Notes: generated from the letters alone by a model not told the origin. Shown: positions 45,270-54,922, numbered from the stretch's first letter. The stretch is 64,000 nt of DNA from an uncultured Aquimarina sp. (GCA_947496355.1 CANMCO010000002.1:248001-312000); one strand, 5' to 3'. Translations and numbers: made by a program.

Positions 45270-46547
45270 TTATTGCATAACCATGTAGTTATTCAATGAT
45301 TGTTTTAATTGAAATTTTGGTGCAACATTACTTATAGGGTCATTAAATAAATCCTTAACACCTACAAAATTTTTAGTGAATCTATTATATTTAAGAATGT
45401 CAAGAGATCCCTTTTCAATTGATTGATGCACAACCTCAACACCTTCTCCATGAATATTAAAGAAACTATTATCCATCATAAATGCTCTCTGAATTACCGC
45501 TAATGAGGTATAAGATTTATCAAATTGTACCACATCAGAAAATCCAGAAATTTTGGAATTGTGAATATAAGTTAATGCAGAATTGGATGCAGAGATAGCA
45601 GAGGCCGTATGTTGATAATTGGTTTTATCAGATAAGTTGATAAGAGTAGCATTAGATATTGTTACATCTGTTACTGCATTGGGTCTGATGTATCCCAAAT
45701 CTTTATTGTATCCATCTATTTCTATAGCATAAGAACCTTCTGGGCTAGTTACATAAGGATGTCGTATTGCAATAATGTTGTTCAGATCTCCTTTAAAACC
45801 CTCTGCAATTTGATAGTCATTTTGCTGTGCTTTAAGAGAAATTAGATTTCGTAAATTATTTTTACCTCCCTGAATGTTATATGAATCTTGACCAGAGTAG
45901 CTTACCATAACGTTGTCAATTATAGAAGCTGAACCTATGCCATATAATGAAAGACCATTTGATCCTTGTTTTCTTTTTATTGTATTACCGGCAAATTCAA
46001 TTCTTACATGACTAAGTATGGTCGTTTGTTCATCCTGTAAATCTCCACCATATATTGAGAATTGCGGATTAAAATTACCTTTAATAATACCATTTCCTGA
46101 AACGGTATTTATTTTTCCTGATCCTGCGATAATTATACCTCCCCAATCACCATTACTTCTTGATTTTGGCCCTTTGTTTGATGTGAAAACAATCGGGTAA
46201 GCTTTTGTTCCTGAAGCAATTAATTTAGCTCCTTTGGTGATTATGAGATTAGCAGGATTTTTATGATCACATCTGATTATTGTACCTTCTTGAATTGTTA
46301 GAGAAGCGCCACCAGTAACATATACATCACCTGACATTAAATACACAATGTCGTTTCTTAGGTATGTATGGTTTGCTATAATGTTTGGTAGTTTCTCTTC
46401 GGCTGTTGGATAATCAGTTTTGTTAGGAGAGAAATTAGTCCATCCTTTTATCCATTTCTCGCTATCTTGACTGAAATCTTGTGCTGTAGTAATATGTGCT
46501 AAAAACAATAATATAAAAGCTGTAATAAAAGAACATCTTTTTTTCAT
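45270..46547 (-). CDS. Secreted beta-helix-like protein, cassette 2
   Basis: A 425-residue protein with a signal peptide (about 1-22, ending TTA). The rest reads as short repeated beta turns: VYVTGGASLTIQEGTIIRCD, ITKGAKLIASGTKAYPIVFT, GDWGGIIIAGSGKINT, RIEFAGNTIK, a pattern typical of right-handed parallel beta-helix surface proteins of Bacteroidota. It ends NNYMVMQ. No type IX C-terminal sorting domain is visible. It is a paralog of 47554-48822. Palindrome copy C lies 89 bp upstream. Confidence 0.8.
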   Translation of the reverse strand: MKKRCSFITAFILLFLAHITTAQDFSQDSEKWIKGWTNFSPNKTDYPTAEEKLPNIIANHTYLRNDIVYLMSGDVYVTGGASLTIQEGTIIRCDHKNPANLIITKGAKLIASGTKAYPIVFTSNKGPKSRSNGDWGGIIIAGSGKINTVSGNGIIKGNFNPQFSIYGGDLQDEQTTILSHVRIEFAGNTIKRKQGSNGLSLYGIGSASIIDNVMVSYSGQDSYNIQGGKNNLRNLISLKAQQNDYQIAEGFKGDLNNIIAIRHPYVTSPEGSYAIEIDGYNKDLGYIRPNAVTDVTISNATLINLSDKTNYQHTASAISASNSALTYIHNSKISGFSDVVQFDKSYTSLAVIQRAFMMDNSFFNIHGEGVEVVHQSIEKGSLDILKYNRFTKNFVGVKDLFNDPISNVAPKFQLKQSLNNYMVMQ

Positions 46548-46636
46548 AATAGTTTATTTGGGGTTAAAACTACTGGAGGAAATTTCTTTCTTCCATTTTT
46601 GGGATTACTAAGTTATATTAGTTTTGTTAAAATTGG

Positions 46637-46653
46637 TTACGCTTTTACCGTAA
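46637..46653 (-). promoter_or_regulatory. 17-bp palindrome, copy C (candidate operator)
   Basis: TTACGCTTTTACCGTAA, one mismatch from a perfect palindrome, 89 bp upstream of the beta-helix gene of cassette 2. Copies A and C share ACAAA(A/G)(A/T) just before it on the minus strand. Confidence 0.5.
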
Positions 46654-47027
46654 ACTTTGTACGTTGGTCGTTTGTTTTAGCTAAATTAGGATAGTGTTGT
46701 GAGTAAAATTCTTACATATAGAATATCTATCTGTTTGAAAACCAAAAAATTAAGTAATGTTTAGTTTTTTGTGTATATCACTGAACAAAATTAACTTTTT
46801 TATGAAAATCTTTAAGATAAAGGGGATTTTTCCCTCTTTTTTTACTTGTTTTTTTAGTTTAAAATTACTTTTGAACAAGAAAAAAAATCATTTTAAGGCA
46901 TAACTGACTAATTTTTAGTCTTAAAGATTGCTTTCTGTGAAGTAAAACTTCATGTTAATCAACAGGAGTGAATAGATATGTTTTAATTGAGTGATTATGG
47001 CAAAAGTATAATAAGGGTTTCCGAATA

Positions 47028-47059
47028 AAAAAAGCAGCCAATTTGTGCTGCTTTTTTTA
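47028..47059 (-). terminator. Terminator of cassette 1
   Basis: AAAAAGCAGC / GCTGCTTTTT arms with an 8-nt loop and T-run on the minus strand, just after the small-partner stop. Confidence 0.82.
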
Positions 47060-47083
47060 TTAATTGTTGTATAATTCTACTCT

Positions 47084-47521
47084 CTAGAAGTTTCCATCTG
47101 CACCTATCCTTATTTTCTTAATGACTTCTTCAAAGTATAAGATCGCCCAAATAATTTTTTCTGTATCTGCGTAGGGAATAAATTCAGAAATTAACTCTTC
47201 GGTTCCTTCAAAAGTTTTTGTAGTAGTGTCGTGATGCTTGTCTAGAGATTTTAAATGATCAGAGTCTTCTTTTATTCCTATGTCGGATAATTTTACTCCA
47301 GCTTCGTTTGTGAGTGCGAGATAGGGAAGAATAATTGTTATTTCTTTAACACGTTCGGTATATAATTTTATTAAGTCTCCTTTGCGTAAGTTTTCTAGCT
47401 CATCAATTGTATGAAATTTTCCGATTAAAGTGTTTTGGTCAAAAAAAACATTCTTTTTGGATTGAGCGTTGCTAAGAGTAATCGTAAAAAGAGTAAGAAT
47501 TGCAATACTAAATAATTTCAT
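47084..47521 (-). CDS. Small secreted partner protein, cassette 1
   Basis: A 145-residue protein. The start at 47521 gives a signal peptide (MKLFSIAILTLFTITLSNAQ); the longer frame to 47551 nearly reaches the upstream stop. The mature part is helical, with LPYLALTNEAGVKLSDIGIK and a C-terminus IRIGADGNF. It is about half identical to the protein at 44768-45208 and lies 32 bp after the beta-helix gene of the same cassette. Unknown family. Confidence 0.75.
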   Translation of the reverse strand: MKLFSIAILTLFTITLSNAQSKKNVFFDQNTLIGKFHTIDELENLRKGDLIKLYTERVKEITIILPYLALTNEAGVKLSDIGIKEDSDHLKSLDKHHDTTTKTFEGTEELISEFIPYADTEKIIWAILYFEEVIKKIRIGADGNF

Positions 47522-47553
47522 TTTTGTTATTTTTTTACTGTAAATACCCAAAT

Positions 47554-48822
47554 TTACTGCATTACGGTATAGTTATCAGAGTCCTTAAGTGTAAATTTCG
47601 GGTTTTTCTTGTTTAATGGATCGGTGAATAAGTCATCTGCACTTTTGAAGTGATTTGTATACATATTATATTCAAGTAGTCCCTTATCGCTTTCTTGAAG
47701 CTTGTGTTCTGATAATATGGTTTCTGCATGGATATTAAAAATACTATTATCTAACAGAAAATGATTTTCAAGATCATTGTATGATTTATACGATTTGTCA
47801 AACTTAACGACATTAGCGAAACCGGATATTTGAGACTCTGTTATTGTTAGCTTTGCTAAATTTTTTGATGAAATTGCAGCAATCGTATGTTGATAATTGC
47901 TTTGATCTGATAAATTTATCAATGTTGCATTTCTTAGGGTTATATCTGATAATGATTCTATGTTAACGTACCCTTCCTTTTTGTCATAACCATCTGCTTC
48001 GATAACATATGAACCACTAATATCACTAATGTATGGATGTCTTAACGCTATAATATTGCTCAATTCTCCTTTGCATCCCAACGTGAAATCATAATCATCA
48101 TCCTTTGCTTTATAAGATATTAGATTGCGCATAGTTATATTACCTCCAAAACACTCAAAAGAGTCATCCGCAGAATAGCTAACCATAATGTTATTGATGA
48201 TTGAATTTTTACCAAGGGCATAAAGCGATAATCCATTTAACTCTATAGATTTGTTAATCTTTTTACCCGCAAACTCTATTCTCATATATGACATCTCAAC
48301 GGTAGCTTCGTTTTCTTGCGTGCCACCGTACATGGAGTGCTGAGGTAGAAAATTTCCTTCGATAACTTTGGAAACAGAGGGTGAATTAATTTTACCTGAT
48401 CCTGCAATGACAATTCCTCCCCAATCACCAGATTTTCGAGACTTTGGAGCTCTGCTAGATGTAAAAACTATCGGAAATGCTCTTGAGCCGTTAGCTATTA
48501 ATTTTGCTCCTTTGGTTATTATTAAACTTGTGGCATCTTCAATGTCGCATCTTATTATTGTTCCTTCTTGTATGGTAAGGGTTGCATTATTGGTTACATA
48601 AACATTTCCTGACATAAGATAGGTAACATCATTGCTCAAGTACGAGTCAGAATCAATAATATTTGGAAGCCTTTCTTCTGGTTCTGGGTATTCCTTATGA
48701 TTAGGATCAAAATTTGTCCATCCTTTTATCCATTTCATTTGATTATCGATGTTTTCCTTTTGTGAAAACGAAAAAACAGAAAATGAATAAAAAAGAACAA
48801 GCAATGCAAAATTCAATTTCAT
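47554..48822 (-). CDS. Secreted beta-helix-like protein, cassette 1
   Basis: A 422-residue protein, with the start placed at 48822 for the signal peptide MKLNFALLVLFYSFSVFS (48840 is the longer option). It shares with 45270-46547 the opening WIKGWTNFDPNHKEYPEPEE, NATLTIQEGTIIRCD, GDWGGIVIAGSGKIN, LINLSDQSNYQHT and the end NYTVMQ. The cysteine-containing stretch SFECFGG is not in the paralog. It probably folds as a beta-helix exposed outside the cell or in the periplasm. The upstream gap of 117 bp to the AsmA gene has no palindrome copy. Confidence 0.8.
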   Translation of the reverse strand: MKLNFALLVLFYSFSVFSFSQKENIDNQMKWIKGWTNFDPNHKEYPEPEERLPNIIDSDSYLSNDVTYLMSGNVYVTNNATLTIQEGTIIRCDIEDATSLIITKGAKLIANGSRAFPIVFTSSRAPKSRKSGDWGGIVIAGSGKINSPSVSKVIEGNFLPQHSMYGGTQENEATVEMSYMRIEFAGKKINKSIELNGLSLYALGKNSIINNIMVSYSADDSFECFGGNITMRNLISYKAKDDDYDFTLGCKGELSNIIALRHPYISDISGSYVIEADGYDKKEGYVNIESLSDITLRNATLINLSDQSNYQHTIAAISSKNLAKLTITESQISGFANVVKFDKSYKSYNDLENHFLLDNSIFNIHAETILSEHKLQESDKGLLEYNMYTNHFKSADDLFTDPLNKKNPKFTLKDSDNYTVMQ

Positions 48823-48939
48823 AACTATGGGGTATCTCATTTTGGGTTCAAAAATTATAACTATTCAGGCACTAACTGATAAGCATAACTTTACTAAAGT
48901 GTTAACCTAGTTTTAATGAAATTATTGCATAAAAATAGC

Positions 48940-51573
48940 TTATTTATTTCCTGTTTTTGTAGTATCTTTTTTCTTCTTCTTACCCAGAAAACCACCCAGA
49001 ATATCTTTGGCTGTATTTTTCAGCACTTCTTCAGAGCTTTTTGGAGTTCCAGATTGGGTAGAGGTAGTATCTTTTTCTTTCTCTGATCCAAGTATACCAG
49101 AGAGTACATCTTTACCCTTTTCCTTGATTTTATCTTTTACTTTATTTTTTTGCTTATCAACTATTTGTTGGGTGAGTTGTTTGACTGCCTGCCCCATATT
49201 TAAATCGATTTTTGGGTTGGTGAAATTACCAGAAACTCCAATAGGAAGTCCAACAGTCATGGTGTTGGCTTCTTGTTCATTAAGCTGAGAAATTAAACTC
49301 CCAGCTTCGCTGCCTAAGTATTTGGCAGGAACATCTACTGTTAGGTTATAATTCATGCTTCGGTCAAAGCTATGATCTCCTCCAGCTGTTATTTTTATTC
49401 CTTCTACATCAAATTCAAAAGGTTTTACATTAATCTTTCCATCATCAAAACTAAGATTGGTTTTAATATCCTTAAGGTTTAGCTTATCTAGTTCAACAAA
49501 ATTAAGCTGATTATTTAATTTTGATAAAAGTGGAGTTTTGGTTGTGGATACTTGTGCGTTCAGGATTTTGGCTAATGCACTTCCTTTTAACGAAGTCAAA
49601 ACAGGAGTTAGATCTTCATTTAAATTTCCATTTAGGTCTAGCTGTGTTGTAAGATTACCCGTTAATGCTTGGGCGATTGGTGCTAAGCCTTTTATTAATT
49701 CTAGATTATTAAAAGACTTAACGATATCAATTTGGCTTAAATCTAAAGCCATCTTGAACGTTGAGATCTTTGATTTTGTTGATACATTCCCATTAATAGC
49801 CATGCCGCCATCAAAGATATTGGATGTTACATTTTGCAAGTACGCCGTTTCATCTTTTATCTTTACGGTTCCCTTGGTGTTTTGCAATACTAAATTGTCA
49901 TATAAAACTTTTTTAGTGTCAAAATTCAATGTTGCATCCAGAAAAGATGGGATTCTCATGGTTTCACCCTTTGTAGTTTCTGCGTCGTTTATTTCTTCTT
50001 CTGGTTCATTAACCATAAAATCGTTTACTGCAAATGTGGTGGAGGTAACATTGAAATCTCCTTTAAGATCTTGCTTGGCAAATAAAAATCCCATCAGATT
50101 CTTGATGCTTCCAGCAGCTGTTATGTCTGATTTTCCGGTAGTTGCCTTCATTTCATCTAGAGCGATAGTCCCTGGATTAAAATTTACATTAGCTTTCTCA
50201 ATTTTTATGTCATTAGGTAACTCTGGAGAAGCATAACTAAACCCAGAAATGCTTGCAGTACCAGAACTTTTTACATTTTGGTATTGTTCTTTTTCCAGGG
50301 ATTGCATATCAAAATGAGTTTTTATATCTGCGTTTACAATACCGTTCAGTTTCTCTTCTAGTTGTAATGGGTACGCTTGATTTAGGTTTTGAAGATTTAA
50401 TGTGCCTTTTAGCATCATATCCACAATCATGTTCTTGGTAATATTTCTTAAACTACCTTTTGCCGCAAACGAATCTTGATCGATTTTAAAAGTAAGATTA
50501 TCAATCTTTATGTAAGTGTCATCTACCAAACCGGTTTCATTCTTGATTTGTGTATTGATGTTAATGTTTTTAACCTCTTTAGGTAGGTCCGGGTATTTAA
50601 AAGAGGCATTATTTGAAGCGATTTTAATATCCATTTTTGGGATATAAGTATCGTCTGATTTTCCTTTTATCATTCCGTTAATAGAAAAATCCCCACTAGT
50701 TTGAACTCCATCGAGGTTTTTAGCATAAACTTCGGGAATAACTGCAAGAAAATTTTTGAAATCTGAAGAAGGTGTTTTAAAGCTGAGATCTACATCGTTG
50801 TATTTCTCGAATAGTTGCACAAATCCAGTGAATTCAAGAGGTAGTCGATTAATTAATCCTTTGTTTTCTCTGAAGGAATACCGCTGATTTTTAAGATCTA
50901 ATTCTATTTCGGCATCAAGCTGCAGCTTGTTTTTGTTAAGATATTTGGTGCCGTCAAGACCAAAAGATGCCTCGGCATTAGTTTTAGTATTTAAAATAAC
51001 TTTGTCGCCCGAAACCGATCCGTCACCGCTGTGATTTAGGCCAGTCATTTCTAAAATAGTTTTGCTTACATCGTCCAGGTATAAGATCTTACTATCATTA
51101 ATTTCATAATGCTCCAAAGCAAAAGTGAAGGAACCACTTTCTTCAGAAGGAGTGTCTACAGCATCTTCTTGTTTTTTACCAATATCAAAATTAGAACTCC
51201 CAAGAGAATCTGTCTTAATAGCAATGTTGGCTTCGTCTATTATTATTTTTTGAACACTTATTGCCTCAGTCGCATCTTTGAATAATTCATTTACAGACAT
51301 ATCCAAGGCAATTCTTTTTGAATAGGCCAAGGTATCTCCCTCAAATGGTGCATGATTAATAATAGAGAGTTCGTCAATAATTACCGAAGCTTGAGGGAAA
51401 CTTCGTATCAGACTAATATCTATATCTGCAAAATCAACTTTTGCATCAACATGTTGGTTAACTAGGTAGCGTACTTTATCTTGAATAGTCCCTTTAAACA
51501 AAAACGGAACAGAAATGATTCCAATAATCAACAGTAATAAAACAATACCAAGAATTTTGAGGGCTTTTTTCAT
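48940..51573 (-). CDS. AsmA-family protein
   Basis: An 877-residue protein with one N-terminal TM helix (about 5-25) and a very long beta-rich periplasmic part typical of AsmA/TamB/YhdP bridge-like proteins. Near the start RYLVNQHVDAKVDFADIDIS is the AsmA opening; DMNMGQAVKQLTQQIV-like sequence (IDLNMGQAVKQLTQQ) and a Lys-rich tail with repeated KKKKDTT end it. Such proteins are thought to carry lipids between membranes. It is monocistronic. Confidence 0.9.
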   Translation of the reverse strand: MKKALKILGIVLLLLIIGIISVPFLFKGTIQDKVRYLVNQHVDAKVDFADIDISLIRSFPQASVIIDELSIINHAPFEGDTLAYSKRIALDMSVNELFKDATEAISVQKIIIDEANIAIKTDSLGSSNFDIGKKQEDAVDTPSEESGSFTFALEHYEINDSKILYLDDVSKTILEMTGLNHSGDGSVSGDKVILNTKTNAEASFGLDGTKYLNKNKLQLDAEIELDLKNQRYSFRENKGLINRLPLEFTGFVQLFEKYNDVDLSFKTPSSDFKNFLAVIPEVYAKNLDGVQTSGDFSINGMIKGKSDDTYIPKMDIKIASNNASFKYPDLPKEVKNININTQIKNETGLVDDTYIKIDNLTFKIDQDSFAAKGSLRNITKNMIVDMMLKGTLNLQNLNQAYPLQLEEKLNGIVNADIKTHFDMQSLEKEQYQNVKSSGTASISGFSYASPELPNDIKIEKANVNFNPGTIALDEMKATTGKSDITAAGSIKNLMGFLFAKQDLKGDFNVTSTTFAVNDFMVNEPEEEINDAETTKGETMRIPSFLDATLNFDTKKVLYDNLVLQNTKGTVKIKDETAYLQNVTSNIFDGGMAINGNVSTKSKISTFKMALDLSQIDIVKSFNNLELIKGLAPIAQALTGNLTTQLDLNGNLNEDLTPVLTSLKGSALAKILNAQVSTTKTPLLSKLNNQLNFVELDKLNLKDIKTNLSFDDGKINVKPFEFDVEGIKITAGGDHSFDRSMNYNLTVDVPAKYLGSEAGSLISQLNEQEANTMTVGLPIGVSGNFTNPKIDLNMGQAVKQLTQQIVDKQKNKVKDKIKEKGKDVLSGILGSEKEKDTTSTQSGTPKSSEEVLKNTAKDILGGFLGKKKKKDTTKTGNK

Positions 51574-51650
51574 GATTGTAAGGCTTTTTTATAAAGTAAC
51601 GGATTGCAAAGATACTATGTTACTTTTTTTAAGTTAACTATTTGTTAGAT

Positions 51651-52376
51651 TTAAATCTCAAGAGTTATCTCACCACCTTGTTTTAGGTTAAATTTTCTTC
51701 TTAAAAAGTATACCGCTAGATATAATACGGGAGTATCTAATGCTGCAACAATTACCTTAAATAAAAATCCGCTAAGTACTAATTGACCAAAACTACTCCA
51801 AGGAAAAACATTGCTTATACATAAAAGTGAAATTATTGTAACCGTATCAATAAATTGAGAAAAAAATGTGGAAAAATTATTACGCAGCCATAAATGTTTC
51901 CCTTTAGTTATTCGTTTCCAAAAATGAAAGATTTTTATATCTATATATTGTGCAAATAAATATGCTGTCATTGAAGCAAATACCGAAATTACACTCTTCC
52001 CGAATACTAGATTAAAGGTATCATTGTCAACCTGCAGATTAGGATCTGTACCCGGGTCAATATATGCAGTTGTAATAGAAGCTAAATAAATTATTAATAA
52101 AGAAAAAACTGAAGCAAATATACCGGCTGTGACCATGAAATTTGCTTTCCTTTTTCCATAGATCTCACTTACAATATCGGTTATTAAAAAAGTAATAGGA
52201 TAGGGAATAAGACCAACACTTATTGTAAAGGTATAAATTCCAAAAAAATCCCATTGAAAGAATTTTTGAAAAATTAGATTGCATACTACTAGTGATGATA
52301 TAAAAAGCGCTCCAAGGATTAGATATATTCTATAAGCCGCTTGTTTGTCCTTAAGATTCAGTGAAGTTTCGTTCAA
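51651..52376 (-). CDS. Queuosine precursor transporter (YhhQ/VUT family)
   Basis: A 241-residue membrane protein with about six TM helices. It has the YhhQ pattern: VGLIPYPITFLITDIVSEIYGK, its core TDIVSEIYGKRKANF, then YLFAQYIDIKIFHFW and NNFSTFFSQFIDTVT. It imports preQ0/preQ1 for tRNA queuosine. It stands alone, divergent from the folK fusion. Confidence 0.93.
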   Translation of the reverse strand: MNETSLNLKDKQAAYRIYLILGALFISSLVVCNLIFQKFFQWDFFGIYTFTISVGLIPYPITFLITDIVSEIYGKRKANFMVTAGIFASVFSLLIIYLASITTAYIDPGTDPNLQVDNDTFNLVFGKSVISVFASMTAYLFAQYIDIKIFHFWKRITKGKHLWLRNNFSTFFSQFIDTVTIISLLCISNVFPWSSFGQLVLSGFLFKVIVAALDTPVLYLAVYFLRRKFNLKQGGEITLEI

Positions 52377-52485
52377 AATGAATAATAGTTAATAATAGTT
52401 CACGCAAAAATAAGGTGAAGTGGTTTTGTTTTGTTTAATTTGCTCCTAAAATAAGGAGTTCTTATCAGAATATAAATATCCAACC

Positions 52486-53613
52486 TTGAAAACATCTCAT
52501 CTGCTACATATTTCTTTAGGAAGTAATATGGGAAATCGTTTAGATTTCATCCAGAATGCTGTCAATGCAATTTATAAAGTAATTGGGGATGTCGTTTCGA
52601 TTTCAGGAATTTATCAAACTCCAGCCTGGGGATTTGATAGTGATGATTTTTATAATTCATGTATCGCAATTCGTACTTTTTATTCGACATCTGAGGTGTT
52701 GGATCGACTTATGGAAATCGAGCTTGCACTTGGTAGAAATAGAAATGACCAAGAAGGGTATCAGGCTAGGATTATTGACCTTGATATACTGCTTTCTTCA
52801 GAAGGGATTATCAAGACATCAAAATTAGTAGTCCCACATCCGTCTATGCAAGATCGAAAATTTGTGTTGGAACCATTAGCTAAAATTGCCGGAAAGGAAT
52901 TACATCCCGTACTAGATAAAACCATAATAGAATTATTAGGAAACACTTCTGATAATTCTAAAGTGACTAAATTAAATGAAGAAATAGTAAACCCTAAGTC
53001 TAAATATGCGCTATCCCAATTTCAGTATCTAACCATAGAGGGTAATATTGGTGCTGGCAAAACCAGTTTGGCACAGTTAATTTCTAAAGAATTTAATGCG
53101 AAACTTATCCTTGAGCGTTTTGCGGATAATCCTTTCTTGCCAAAGTTTTATGAAGATATGGAGCGCTATGCTTTTCCTTTAGAAATGTCTTTTCTTGCAG
53201 ATCGTTATCAACGTATACAAGATGATATTGCTCAGTATGATTTATTCAAGGATTTTGTTGTAAGCGATTATGATGTGTTTAAATCCTTAATTTTTGCAAA
53301 GGTTACGTTACAAGAAGAAGAGTTTATACTTTATAAGAGAGTCTTCGATCTTATGTATAAAAACCTAGCTAAACCAGGATTGTATATTTACTTATATCAG
53401 AATACTGAACGTCTTTTGGAAAATATAAAGAAAAGAGGTAGGGATTATGAACAAAAAATTCCTGCAGAATACCTAAATAAAATCAACAAAGGATATCTGC
53501 AATTTATAAAATCTCAATCCAAATTTAATGTAAAAATTATTGATGTGTCAGAAAGAGATTTTATAACAAATCGTACCGATTTTATATCTATTTTAGAGGA
53601 AATTATATCGTGA
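52486..53613 (+). CDS. folK: FolK-deoxynucleoside kinase fusion
   Basis: A 375-residue two-domain protein. Residues about 5-160 are HPPK (FolK): HISLGSNMGNRLDF, YQARIIDLDILLSS and PHPSMQDRKFVLEPLA; it pyrophosphorylates hydroxymethyl-dihydropterin in folate synthesis. Residues about 180-375 are a deoxynucleoside kinase with P-loop EGNIGAGKTSLAQ, the ERFADNPFLP motif and the lid KKRGRDYEQKIP. The start is TTG at 52486; no in-frame ATG exists before the upstream stop. Fusions of this kind are known from marine Bacteroidota (recalled, not checked). The nucleoside specificity cannot be read from the sequence. Confidence 0.93.
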   Translation: MKTSHLLHISLGSNMGNRLDFIQNAVNAIYKVIGDVVSISGIYQTPAWGFDSDDFYNSCIAIRTFYSTSEVLDRLMEIELALGRNRNDQEGYQARIIDLDILLSSEGIIKTSKLVVPHPSMQDRKFVLEPLAKIAGKELHPVLDKTIIELLGNTSDNSKVTKLNEEIVNPKSKYALSQFQYLTIEGNIGAGKTSLAQLISKEFNAKLILERFADNPFLPKFYEDMERYAFPLEMSFLADRYQRIQDDIAQYDLFKDFVVSDYDVFKSLIFAKVTLQEEEFILYKRVFDLMYKNLAKPGLYIYLYQNTERLLENIKKRGRDYEQKIPAEYLNKINKGYLQFIKSQSKFNVKIIDVSERDFITNRTDFISILEEIIS

Positions 53614-53614
53614 T

Positions 53615-54922
53615 TTATCCTTCTTTTTGAAGCTCTTTGGCTACTTTTTGTACTTGATCAAGTACGCGTAATAGGTTTCCGCTCCAGAGCTTTTCGATTT
53701 GCTGCTCTGTGTAACCTCTTTTAACTAATTCTAGCGTAACATTAAAAGTTTCAGAAGCGTCACTCCAGCCTTCAATTCCGCCACCACCATCAAAATCAGA
53801 ACTAATACCTACATGATCAATCCCGATTTTATCGACCATATAGTCAATGTGATTTACAAAATCAACAATATCTACAGCAGGAGGAAGGTTGTCCATTTTT
53901 TTAACTTTCGTTCTTCGTATTGCAGCCATGGTGCCTAAAAAATCATAGTACTTTTCTTTTTCCTCAGTAGTAAGTTTCATCACTTCCTCTCTTTCTAACC
54001 AAGTCACTCCCATAGAATCAGCAATTTGTTTTCCTATTTCAACTTCTTTTACTACGCGCTTTTCAAATTTTTCGGTATTAAGATAAGATGTAAACGCAAC
54101 AGTTTGTACTACGCCTTCGTTTTCTTTTAGCCATTGTAATTGTTCGTCATCAAGATTACGACTGTGATCGCACAAAGCTCTGGCTGATGAATGTGACGCA
54201 ATAATAGGAGCTTTGGTAAGCTGAATCATTTGTCGCATCGATTCTTTTGAAGGATGAGAAACATCGATCATAATACCTGTCTTGTTCATTTCTATAATTA
54301 CTTCTTTACCTAGATCACTTAGTCCGTTGTGTAACCATATTCCGTCTGCTTCACCAGTATTAGAATCGCAAAGTTGACTATGACCATTGTGAGATAGTGA
54401 CATATATCTGGCACCTAAATCATGAAATTTCTTGACATTTTTAATGTCTGTTCCTACCGGATACCCATTTTCGATACCGATCATAGCTACTTTCTTTCCT
54501 TTCTTATGAATTCGGCGTACATCATCAGATGTTAATGCTAGTTCGATTTGATCTGGAGCTATGTTTTCTGTAAGTTTATGTATTGCCTCAAATTTTGACA
54601 TGGCAATTTCGTATGCTTTTTCATATTCTGCTGGAGTAAGAGAGTCTTGTCCTGTATATACAATAAACCAGGCCACATCTAATCCCCCTTTTTTCATTTT
54701 TGGCAATGTAATCTGGGAGCTAAGGTCTTGTGTGTAATTAATTGAATCTGTAAAGTTTTTTATGTTGATGTCACAATGCGTATCCAATGTGATTACATTT
54801 TTGTGAATTTCTTTGGCTTTAGCTATTAATTGACTATCCATTGTATTTTCTTTTTCAGGCTTTTCTTGTTTACATGAAACGAGAAGGAATGTAATAGCTA
54901 GGAGTAATGGGATGTGTTTCAT
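53615..54922 (-). CDS. Membrane dipeptidase (peptidase M19) lipoprotein
   Basis: A 435-residue protein with a lipoprotein signal (lipobox LLVSC, C17) and a TIM-barrel M19 domain. Zinc ligands lie in TLDTHCDIN (His and Asp), in the ENGYPVG region (Glu) and in ISHNGH-like segments (LSHNGHSQ, SHSSARAL). DHVGISSDFDGGGG closes the active site. It cleaves dipeptides, probably in the periplasm. Its stop lies 1 bp from that of the converging folK fusion. Confidence 0.92.
   Translation of the reverse strand: MKHIPLLLAITFLLVSCKQEKPEKENTMDSQLIAKAKEIHKNVITLDTHCDINIKNFTDSINYTQDLSSQITLPKMKKGGLDVAWFIVYTGQDSLTPAEYEKAYEIAMSKFEAIHKLTENIAPDQIELALTSDDVRRIHKKGKKVAMIGIENGYPVGTDIKNVKKFHDLGARYMSLSHNGHSQLCDSNTGEADGIWLHNGLSDLGKEVIIEMNKTGIMIDVSHPSKESMRQMIQLTKAPIIASHSSARALCDHSRNLDDEQLQWLKENEGVVQTVAFTSYLNTEKFEKRVVKEVEIGKQIADSMGVTWLEREEVMKLTTEEKEKYYDFLGTMAAIRRTKVKKMDNLPPAVDIVDFVNHIDYMVDKIGIDHVGISSDFDGGGGIEGWSDASETFNVTLELVKRGYTEQQIEKLWSGNLLRVLDQVQKVAKELQKEG

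Larger units (their letters stand above)
46548..47083. other. Gene-free spacer between the two cassettes (536 bp)
   Basis: Very AT-rich. It holds the terminator of cassette 1 (47028-47059), palindrome copy C (46637-46653) and the presumed promoter of cassette 2. I see no further gene or RNA. Confidence 0.6.

Noticed and set aside
45270..48822. Type IX sorting domain on the beta-helix proteins
   Set aside because: The C-termini end NYTVMQ/NYMVMQ without the usual conserved strand motifs; export across the outer membrane is therefore unproven.
49538..50236. Open frame of 232 codons on the plus strand
   Set aside because: Antisense shadow of the AsmA gene; no signal, family resemblance or start context, and the AsmA reading is unambiguous.
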